This document shows positions 1 to 5,155 of a stretch of DNA of 7,396 nucleotides, in pieces; the first letter of the stretch is position 1, and every line of letters starts with the position of its first letter. Location of the stretch: assembly GCA_905192935.1 (NCBI GenBank), contig CAJJMX010000080.1, forward strand, positions 1 through 7,396, read 5' to 3'. The notes under the pieces were generated by a model. It was given only the letters and a program-made list of their open reading frames with translations. It was not told the DNA's origin and did no database searches. The translations under genes and the position numbers were made by a program. The stretch comes from an uncultured Mailhella sp. (GTDB lineage: Bacteria > Desulfobacterota > Desulfovibrionia > Desulfovibrionales > Desulfovibrionaceae).

Positions 1-10
1 CTCTCGCCAA

Positions 11-24
11 AAAGGTACACCTTT
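11..24. promoter_or_regulatory. Short perfect dyad ahead of the integrase-like gene
   Basis: AAAGGT (11-16) and ACCTTT (19-24) form a perfect 6-bp inverted repeat with a 2-base spacer, 23 bases upstream of the first start codon. It could be a binding site for a dimeric regulator, possibly the neighbouring integrase-like protein, or a small RNA hairpin in the 5' leader. It is too compact to look like a normal tyrosine-recombinase crossover site, which has arms of about 11-13 bp around a 6-8 bp spacer. No promoter boxes are convincing in the 46 bases available; the real promoter probably lies before the window. Confidence 0.25.
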
Positions 25-46
25 CTACCGCAGGACAGAGGAAACC

Positions 47-901
47 ATGACCGCCCCAGCAACGCCTTATCCCTCCACGCAGCAGGAACAGTCTTCCTGC
101 CTGCGGGACTTCATCCGCGAGCGCTATCTGCCGTTCATCCGGAAGCACAAGCGCAGCTGGAAGATGGATGAACGGTATCTGGCAAGCTATGTGCTTCCTC
201 ATCTCGGCATGCTTTCGCTTGAGAAAATCACGACGGCGAGCATAGAAGCGTGGCTCTGTTCATTGAAAAAGTCAGGATTGTCGGACAGTTCCTGCTACCG
301 GGTATTCTGGCTCCTGAAGTACGTTCTGAACTGCGCCGTGCGCTGGAAGATCCTGAAAAACGACGCCGCCTTCCGTGACGCCGAAGGCCCCCGGGTGCCT
401 TCAGGGCGCTCTCCGCACATTCTTTCCGAGGAGGAGCTGCGGCGTCTTCTCGCGCTTCTGAAGGAGCATGATTCGCTGCCCGGAGCGCGGGCCATCCATC
501 TTCTTCTGCTCACGGGGGCCGGCAAGTCGGAAATCCTCTCCGCCCGCTGGGAGGACGTGCATCTCGACGAGCATCTGCTCCTGCTCAGACACGCCTACAC
601 GGGACAGCCGAAATTCCTTCCGCTGAACAGCGAAGCAACAGCGCTGATCCGCGCTCTTCCCCGCAGGAAGGGGGTACCCTGGCTGTTTTCATCGCCGTCG
701 GGAGGCCGCCTCACCTCGCTGTTCTACGCCTGGAACCTGCTGCGCACGAAGCTCGGACGACCGGATCTGCGCATTCAGGATCTGCGGTACAGCGGTGCCG
801 GAGTTCTTCTGCCCGTCGGTCTTCGTTCCGGCGACGTTCACGACATCATGGGACACTACAAGCCGAGGACTCCGGATCTGATGCATCCGGACAATCGATA
901 G
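47..901 (+). CDS. Integrase-like protein with degenerate active site
   Basis: The 284-residue protein has the layout of a phage-integrase-family tyrosine recombinase: a helical core-binding (SAM-like) domain at about residues 20-110 and a catalytic-type domain at about 125-284. Family landmarks are clear: TGAGKSEIL (156-164), RWED (167-170), LRIQDLRYS (241-249) and MGHYKPRT (268-275). Aligned to the usual TGxR / TKxGKxR / HDLRH / LGH / Y pattern, however, the first catalytic Arg is Gly159, the beta-hairpin Lys is Tyr184, the His of HxxR is Gln244 and the nucleophilic Tyr is Met279. Only Arg247 and His270 remain. I infer that it can bind DNA but not cut and rejoin it. The frame is intact and of ordinary family length, which argues against a recent pseudogene. 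The start is supported by a purine-rich AGAGGAAA at 37-44. It sits 7 bp before manC and is probably cotranscribed with it, so a regulatory role on the locus is plausible but unproven. Confidence 0.8.
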   Translation: MTAPATPYPSTQQEQSSCLRDFIRERYLPFIRKHKRSWKMDERYLASYVLPHLGMLSLEKITTASIEAWLCSLKKSGLSDSSCYRVFWLLKYVLNCAVRWKILKNDAAFRDAEGPRVPSGRSPHILSEEELRRLLALLKEHDSLPGARAIHLLLLTGAGKSEILSARWEDVHLDEHLLLLRHAYTGQPKFLPLNSEATALIRALPRRKGVPWLFSSPSGGRLTSLFYAWNLLRTKLGRPDLRIQDLRYSGAGVLLPVGLRSGDVHDIMGHYKPRTPDLMHPDNR

Positions 902-903
902 GA
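899..903 (+). promoter_or_regulatory. Ribosome binding site overlapping the upstream stop codon
   Basis: The manC Shine-Dalgarno (TAGGA, 899-903) overlaps the TAG stop (899-901) of the integrase-like gene and lies 5 bases before the manC ATG. Ribosomes ending on the first gene would sit on the manC initiation site, so the two are likely translationally coupled. Confidence 0.55.
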
Positions 904-908
904 CTACT

Positions 909-2327
909 ATGAAGATTCAACCAGTCATTCTTTGCGGCGGTTCAGGGACGCGTCTTTGGCCCGCGTCCCGTACCAAGTACCCCAAGCAGTTCATGCTTCT
1001 GGGAAACGGCAGCAATCTTTTCAAGGAAACGCTCAGCCGGACCGACGCTCTCACGAATACGGAAGAGCCCATAGTCGTCAGCAACGACGCCTATCGCTTT
1101 TATGCCAGTGCCGCCATGCACGAGGAAGGCAGGAGCGGCACCATCATTCTCGAACCGGCCAGCCGCAACACGGCTCCGGCCATTGCGCTGGCCGCCTTCT
1201 CGGCGCTGGAAAAGCACGATTCCCTTCTGCTCGTGCTTCCCTCGGATCACCGTTTCGCCCATCCCGAGAAGTTCTGCGACGCCGTCGATCTGGCGCGGAG
1301 CGCGGCGGAATCCGGCAAGCTCGTGACCTTCGGCATCACGCCGTCGTGCCCGGAAACGGGATACGGCTACATCAAGCAGGGCCCTGAACTGTCGGCAGGC
1401 GTGTTCAAGGTGGAGCGCTTTCTGGAAAAGCCCTCGGAGGACAAGGCAAGAGCCATGCTGGCCGAAGGCGGCTATTTCTGGAATTCCGGCATTTTCTTTT
1501 TCAGGGCGTCGACGTATCTGGAGGAACTCAGACACTTCGCTCCCGCCATCTGGCAGGCCGCGAAGACGGCCTGGGAACAGCGCGGCATCGACCTTTCGTT
1601 CATCCGTCCCGGAGCGGAGTTCTGCGGGTCTCCGTCGGACTCCATCGACTACGCCGTGATGGAGCACACGGAGAAGGCCGCCGTGGTGCCGACCGACTGC
1701 GGCTGGAGCGATCTCGGTTCCTGGGAGGCCTTCTATGAGGTTTCGCCCAAGGACGCCGCAGGCAACGCCTGTGAGGGCGACGTGATCGTGGAGAATGCCA
1801 GCAACTGCTATCTGCGCAGCTCCGGCCGTCTCATCGCCGCGCTGGACGTTCACGACCTCGCCGTGGTGGAGACCCGGGACGCCGTTCTCATTACCGACCG
1901 CCGCAAATCTCAGGACGTGAAGCATGTGGTGGAAAAGCTCAGGCTTGAGAAGCGTCCGGAATCCGACATTCATCTCAAGGTGTACCGTCCGTGGGGATGC
2001 TATGAGACGCTCGTGCTCTCCGACAGATTCCAGGTCAAGCGCATCGTGGTGGATCCGGGAGAGGAAAACTCTCTTCAGCTGCACTATCACAGGGCCGAGC
2101 ACTGGATCGTGGTGAGCGGCACGGCCGAAGTCACCATAGGCGAGGGCACCCGGCTGCTGACGGAAAACGAATCCGTCTACATCCCGCTCGGCATGAAGCA
2201 CCGCATCAAGAATCCGGGGACCATCCCGCTCGTTTTCATTGAAGTTCAGTCCGGCTCCTACCTCGGAGAGGACGACATCGTAAGACTTCAGGACGACTAC
2301 GGCCGTGCGAAGGAGGCAAAGGCATGA
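909..2327 (+). CDS. manC: Mannose-1-phosphate guanylyltransferase / mannose-6-phosphate isomerase (type II, bifunctional)
   Basis: This cytoplasmic enzyme makes GDP-mannose from mannose-1-phosphate and GTP; its C-terminal domain interconverts fructose-6-phosphate and mannose-6-phosphate. The 472-residue length is typical of the ManC/AlgA/XanB/CpsB family. The N-terminal nucleotidyltransferase domain (about 1-280) shows the signature GGSGTRLWP (10-18) with PKQF (25-28), then PSDH (111-114), ETGYGYIK (149-156), FLEKP (171-175), WNSGIF (191-196), SIDYAVME (245-252) and GWSDLGSW (265-272). A left-handed beta-helix-like linker follows. The cupin-type isomerase domain (about 350-465) carries RPWG (360-363) and the metal-binding QLHYHRAEHW (390-399). 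The middle His of the HHH commonly seen there is Tyr, but the HxH pair is kept. It lies 7 bp after the integrase-like gene and overlaps manB by 4 bp. The family and both activities are clear; whether the product feeds O-antigen, capsule or exopolysaccharide is not. Confidence 0.96.
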   Translation: MKIQPVILCGGSGTRLWPASRTKYPKQFMLLGNGSNLFKETLSRTDALTNTEEPIVVSNDAYRFYASAAMHEEGRSGTIILEPASRNTAPAIALAAFSALEKHDSLLLVLPSDHRFAHPEKFCDAVDLARSAAESGKLVTFGITPSCPETGYGYIKQGPELSAGVFKVERFLEKPSEDKARAMLAEGGYFWNSGIFFFRASTYLEELRHFAPAIWQAAKTAWEQRGIDLSFIRPGAEFCGSPSDSIDYAVMEHTEKAAVVPTDCGWSDLGSWEAFYEVSPKDAAGNACEGDVIVENASNCYLRSSGRLIAALDVHDLAVVETRDAVLITDRRKSQDVKHVVEKLRLEKRPESDIHLKVYRPWGCYETLVLSDRFQVKRIVVDPGEENSLQLHYHRAEHWIVVSGTAEVTIGEGTRLLTENESVYIPLGMKHRIKNPGTIPLVFIEVQSGSYLGEDDIVRLQDDYGRAKEAKA

Positions 2328-3679
2328 ATCTTTCCGGCTTCAAGGCCTATGATGTCCGGGGCAGATATCCTTCCACGCTGAACGAGGAGCTGGCCCGTCA
2401 GATCGGCTTTGCCTACGCCCGGCAGTTCGGCGCAAAGCGCGTGGTCATCGGACACGACGCCAGACTTTCGGGTCCGGCGCTCTATCATGCGCTGGCCGAC
2501 GGTCTGCGCGCGGCGGGCGCGGACGTGACCGGCACAGGCATGTGCGGCACCGAGGAAATCTATTACGCCTCCTTTGCCGAAGGCTTCGACGGCGGCATCA
2601 TGGTCACGGGCAGCCACAATCCGGCCGACGAGAACGGCTTCAAGATGGTGCGCGGCGGCGCCGTTCCCGTGAGCGGAGATTCCGGTCTTTTCGCCATACG
2701 CGACCGCATCGCGAAAGGACAGGACATCCCGGCGCAGCGCTGCGGCAGCTTCACGGAAACAAGCTTCCGCGACGAGTATGTGGAGCATCTTCTGAGCTAT
2801 GTGCATCCGGACTCGTTCAAGCGCTTCCGCATCGTGGCCGATCCCGGCAACGGCTGCGCCGGTCTCGTCATGAAGAAGCTGGCCGACCGTCTGCCTCTCG
2901 ACATCGAACTCATCCACGGCGAACCGGACGGAACCTTTCCCCACGGCGTGCCGAATCCTCTGCTGCCGGAGAACCGCGCCCTCACGTCCCGTGCCGTGCG
3001 CGAATGCAGAGCCGACTTCGGTCTGGCCTGGGACGGCGACTTCGACCGCTGCTTCTTCTACGATGCCGACGGCCGCTTCATCGAGGGGTACTACATCGTG
3101 GGCATGATCGCCGAAGCCCTGCTGAAGCGTCATCCCGGAGCGAAGATCATCCATGATCCGCGCCTCACCTGGAACACGCGGGACGTGGTGCGCAGGGCCG
3201 GAGGCGTGCCCGTGGAATCCAAGACCGGTCATGCCTTCATCAAGGAGAGGATGCGCGCCGAGGACGCCCTGTACGGCGGAGAGATGAGCGCGCATCACTA
3301 CTTCCGGAACTTCGCCTACTGCGACTCGGGCATGATTCCGTGGCTGCTCGTGACCCAGCTTCTGAGCGACTCCGGAAAAACGCTGGCCGAGTGCGTGAAC
3401 GACCGCATCAGCGCCTTTCCGTGCAGCGGAGAGATCAACTCCCGCGTGGAGGACATATCCGCCGTGCTGAGGCGCATGGAAGCCGACTACGGCGCGCTTC
3501 CCGGCGCAGAAGTCACCCATGTGGACGGCCTTTCCGTGGCCTTTCCCGACTGGCGCTTCAATCTGCGCGGATCGAATACCGAACCCGTGCTGCGCCTCAA
3601 CGTGGAGAGCCGCGGCGACAGGGGCCTCATGGAAGAAAAAACGGAAGAACTGCTGAAGAAGATACGGGAGCAGGCATGA
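2324..3679 (+). CDS. manB: Phosphomannomutase (ManB/CpsG type)
   Basis: This is an alpha-D-phosphohexomutase that converts mannose-6-phosphate to mannose-1-phosphate, supplying the ManC guanylyltransferase. All four family loops are present in 451 residues, a normal length. The phosphoserine loop is TGSHNP (95-100) with Ser97 as the phosphate carrier and Gly replacing the more usual Ala. The metal-binding loop is DGDFDR (237-242), the sugar-specificity loop is GEMSAHHYF (319-327), and the phosphate-binding loop is RGSNTEP (415-421). The GEMSAHHYF form is usual in phosphomannomutase and PMM/PGM enzymes, so some phosphoglucomutase activity is possible. The start is firm: AGGAGG at 2311-2316 lies 7 bases before an ATG that overlaps the manC stop (ATGA, 2324-2327). 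With the ManC isomerase domain, this completes the route from fructose-6-phosphate to GDP-mannose. Confidence 0.95.
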   Translation: MNLSGFKAYDVRGRYPSTLNEELARQIGFAYARQFGAKRVVIGHDARLSGPALYHALADGLRAAGADVTGTGMCGTEEIYYASFAEGFDGGIMVTGSHNPADENGFKMVRGGAVPVSGDSGLFAIRDRIAKGQDIPAQRCGSFTETSFRDEYVEHLLSYVHPDSFKRFRIVADPGNGCAGLVMKKLADRLPLDIELIHGEPDGTFPHGVPNPLLPENRALTSRAVRECRADFGLAWDGDFDRCFFYDADGRFIEGYYIVGMIAEALLKRHPGAKIIHDPRLTWNTRDVVRRAGGVPVESKTGHAFIKERMRAEDALYGGEMSAHHYFRNFAYCDSGMIPWLLVTQLLSDSGKTLAECVNDRISAFPCSGEINSRVEDISAVLRRMEADYGALPGAEVTHVDGLSVAFPDWRFNLRGSNTEPVLRLNVESRGDRGLMEEKTEELLKKIREQA

Positions 3680-3783
3680 TGAACGCCGCAACAGGCACAG
3701 GACACGCGAATCCTGCCGGGTCTCGCGCCGGATGCCGTGAAGCGGCGCACTCCGGCATCGTCTCCGGGGAGGCGCGCGCATGA
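3676..3783 (+). CDS. Possible 35-residue coupled small ORF
   Basis: An ORF of 35 codons exactly fills the gap between manB and the next glycosyltransferase. Its ATG overlaps the manB stop (ATGATGA, 3676-3682) and its TGA overlaps the glycosyltransferase start (ATGA, 3780-3783). GGGAG at 3666-3670 lies 5 bases before the ATG, so initiation is credible. The product starts MMNAATGTGHANPAG and is rich in Ala, Gly, Arg and Ser, with one Cys and no membrane segment, signal peptide or recognisable domain. Two readings are possible: a real microprotein, or a cistron whose translation only carries ribosomes from manB to the glycosyltransferase. The low-complexity composition could also arise by chance in GC-rich DNA, so coding status is uncertain. 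Confidence 0.3.
   Translation: MMNAATGTGHANPAGSRAGCREAAHSGIVSGEARA
3766..3772 (+). promoter_or_regulatory. Shine-Dalgarno deciding the glycosyltransferase start
   Basis: GGGGAGG lies 7 bases before the ATG at 3780 and inside the 3' end of the possible 35-codon ORF. It fixes the glycosyltransferase start and means the gene can initiate by itself, even if upstream translation also feeds it. Confidence 0.6.
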
Positions 3784-4847
3784 GCGTCTGCTCAGGACCG
3801 GCCCTGTCCGTCATCATCCCCGTGCACAACGCGGAACGATACCTTGCGCGCTGTCTGGACAGCGTTCTGGGACAGAGCTTCCGTGATCTGGAAGTCCTCT
3901 GCGTCGACGACGGCTCCACGGATGCCTCTTCCGACATTCTCCGCGCCTGCGCGCAGCGGGACAGCCGTCTTTGCGTCATCACGCAGGAAAACCGGGGAGT
4001 CTCCGCCGCCCGCAACGCCGGTCTTGACGCCGCCCGCGGCGCATGGATCTCCTTTGTCGACTGCGACGACGAACTTCTTCCCGACGCCTATGCCCGTCTT
4101 CTCGAAGATTGCGGAGACGAAGACTTCATGCGCTTCGGCGCGGAGGAGGTGCGGGAGCTCGACGGAACGCCGGTTCCCGTGCGCTCCGGCTACTTTGAAG
4201 TCGGACCGGCGTGCGTGAAGCAGCTGTCGGACGAAGAGGTACGCCGGCTGTCCATGACGGTATGGGACAAGCTCTACCGCAGGGACGCCATAGAAGCGTG
4301 CGCGCTCCGTTTTCCGGAAGGCCTCCGCTTCGAGGACAATGCCTTCGTGCTGAACTTTGCCGCTCTGCATCGCCGATGCCGTTTTGTTCCGCAGAAGTGC
4401 TACCGGTATTTCCGCCATGAGGATTCCTTCACGGACACCATACGACGCGGCAAGGACAAGATAGCCTTCGACTACATCAGGATTCTCGATCCCGTCCACG
4501 AATTCTGGGAAAAGCATGCCCTGCTGCCCGGGCATCAGGCCCTGTTCGAGCAGCTCTGCCGCGACCGTCTCCAGGAAGCCGTGGAAATATGCCGGGCGTG
4601 GGAGATCCCGGGCATCGTGTATGAACTGGCCGCAAGTCTGCACCGCTGGAACGTCATGCCGAAGGACAGGATGCTCAGGGCCGTCAGGGAAGGAGAACTG
4701 TCTCTGCGTCTGGGGCGTTTCACGGGGACCGACGTCACCATGCTCAGGCCTTTGAAGGGGCTGCAGAAACTCCTTTTCATCGGCAACCGGCGGGGAAGAC
4801 GGGTGCTGTGTCTTTTCGGGGTGAAGCTGGCCGACTGGAAAAAGTGA
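3780..4847 (+). CDS. Family 2 glycosyltransferase (GT-A fold)
   Basis: This is a cytoplasmic or membrane-associated sugar transferase that would add one sugar from a nucleotide-sugar donor to a growing lipid-linked glycan. The 355-residue protein has a clear GT2 core: VIIPVHN (11-17) and CLDSVLGQS (25-33), nucleotide-binding VDDGSTD (42-48), RGVSAARNAGL (72-82), and the metal-binding DxD as DCDDE (94-98). Later landmarks of the EpsJ/WcaA-like group are VWDKLYRRD (161-169), RFEDNAF (183-189) and YRYFRHEDS (208-216). The end, FGVKLADWKK, resembles the basic tail common in these enzymes, so the protein looks complete. No transmembrane helix is evident. It overlaps the preceding small ORF by 4 bp and sits 100 bp after manB. 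The GDP-mannose genes beside it suggest a mannosyltransferase, but donor and acceptor cannot be read from the sequence. Confidence 0.92.
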   Translation: MSVCSGPALSVIIPVHNAERYLARCLDSVLGQSFRDLEVLCVDDGSTDASSDILRACAQRDSRLCVITQENRGVSAARNAGLDAARGAWISFVDCDDELLPDAYARLLEDCGDEDFMRFGAEEVRELDGTPVPVRSGYFEVGPACVKQLSDEEVRRLSMTVWDKLYRRDAIEACALRFPEGLRFEDNAFVLNFAALHRRCRFVPQKCYRYFRHEDSFTDTIRRGKDKIAFDYIRILDPVHEFWEKHALLPGHQALFEQLCRDRLQEAVEICRAWEIPGIVYELAASLHRWNVMPKDRMLRAVREGELSLRLGRFTGTDVTMLRPLKGLQKLLFIGNRRGRRVLCLFGVKLADWKK

Positions 4848-4936
4848 TGCTCCGGGACGGGAACCGGCGCGACTTCATGCCCGGCGGCATCTGAACGCAG
4901 AAGAGCGGCCGGCGCGTCCGTTTTCCGATCTCTTCC

Positions 4937-4946
4937 GGGGGGGGGG
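4937..4946. repeat. Homopolymeric G tract, G10
   Basis: Ten consecutive G, followed at once by AGGAGG (4947-4952). Runs of this length slip during replication in many host-associated bacteria and are a standard basis of phase variation. This run lies outside both flanking reading frames, 90 bases after one glycosyltransferase and 209 before the next, so any effect would be on transcription or RNA structure rather than on a protein frame. No start codon lies at a usable distance after the AGGAGG. Confidence 0.9.
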
Positions 4947-4976
4947 AGGAGGTCGCCGCGCGCTTTTTGCAGAACG

Positions 4977-5003
4977 AGGGCCGCAGGCCATCGCCGGCCT
5001 TTT
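4977..5003 (+). terminator. Possible weak intrinsic terminator
   Basis: AGGCC (4985-4989) pairs with GGCCT (4996-5000) around a 6-base loop, followed by a short T run (5000-5003) and then CCCCC. An alternative longer stem uses AGGGCC (4977-4982) with GGCCTT (4996-5001), including one G-U pair. The stem is GC-rich but the T run is only four bases, so termination would be partial at best. It would separate the upstream operon from the fused glycosyltransferase gene or reduce read-through into it. Confidence 0.3.
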
Positions 5004-5016
5004 CCCCCGCATATTT

Positions 5017-5047
5017 GCTCAGTCACCGGGACACCCGTTTTCTGAGC
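5017..5047 (+). promoter_or_regulatory. Leader hairpin upstream of the fused glycosyltransferase
   Basis: GCTCAG (5017-5022) pairs perfectly with CTGAGC (5042-5047). The pairing can extend outward by one G-U and one A-T pair. Inside it, CGGG (5027-5030) pairs with CCCG (5034-5037) around a 3-base loop. No T run follows, so it does not look like a terminator. It is the first of several structures in the 139 bases before the start codon. Confidence 0.35.
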
Positions 5048-5060
5048 GACGAAACAGACG

Positions 5061-5103
5061 CCGGATCCCGTGATCCGGAAAACGGGATCTTCGACTCCCG
5101 AAG
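5061..5103 (+). promoter_or_regulatory. Two mutually exclusive hairpins in the leader
   Basis: Hairpin one is CCGGATC (5061-5067) with GATCCGG (5072-5078), 7 bp and a 4-base loop. Hairpin two is GATCCCGT (5064-5071) with ACGGGATC (5082-5089), 8 bp and a 10-base loop. They share bases 5064-5078, so only one can form at a time. A third stem, CTTCG (5089-5093) with CGAAG (5099-5103), follows directly. Overlapping alternatives of this kind are the usual form of an attenuator or RNA switch, though no T run or known riboswitch core is visible. As DNA, the region also carries three GATC sites within 26 bp (5064, 5072, 5086). Confidence 0.4.
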
Positions 5104-5143
5104 CTCTGCAGAAACAACAAGCCATGGCATCGTGCCACCTGGC

Positions 5144-5149
5144 GAGAGG
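5144..5149 (+). promoter_or_regulatory. Shine-Dalgarno for the fused glycosyltransferase
   Basis: GAGAGG lies 6 bases before the ATG at 5156 and selects that start; the next ATG, at 5163, is in another frame. Just upstream, TGGCA (5125-5129) and TGCCA (5133-5137) form a small hairpin that could influence access to this site. Confidence 0.6.
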
Positions 5150-5155
5150 GTACCT

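Larger units (their letters stand above)
4848..5155. other. 308-bp intergenic region between two glycosyltransferases
   Basis: This is the only sizeable non-coding gap. In order it holds: a micro-ORF of 15 codons whose ATG (4847) overlaps the preceding TGA but lacks a good ribosome binding site; an 8-bp direct repeat CCGGCGCG (4864-4871 and 4909-4916); a small hairpin ATGCC/GGCAT (4877-4890); a G10 run; a possible terminator; and a structured leader. I see no good sigma-70 or sigma-54 promoter on the + strand. The frame of the upstream glycosyltransferase stays open for 65 codons past its stop (to TGA 5043-5045), but the translation looks like random Arg/Gly/Pro-rich sequence. Confidence 0.7.

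Noticed and set aside
942..2201. 419-codon open frame on the minus strand opposite manC
   Set aside because: It is a shadow of manC, with no motif and no independent initiation context.
2297..4015. 572-codon open frame on the minus strand opposite manB
   Set aside because: The + strand manB carries every catalytic loop of the phosphohexomutase family, while this frame shows no recognisable motif.
4848..5045. Read-through extension of the family 2 glycosyltransferase across the G10 tract
   Set aside because: The protein already ends with a normal family tail, and the 65 further codons have no protein-like character, so slippage in the tract would not alter this enzyme.
1..5148. CTCTCGCC (1-8) and its reverse complement GGCGAGAG (5141-5148) as ends of an invertible segment
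   Set aside because: An 8-base inverted match is expected many times by chance in a window of this size, the flanks do not match further, and the left copy is cut by the window edge. It should be reconsidered only if the match extends upstream.
5132..5155. JUMPstart/ops-like antitermination element before the fused glycosyltransferase
   Set aside because: The sequence begins with GGCG but does not match the ops core GGCGGTAGC closely enough, and no RfaH or NusG-like gene is in the window.
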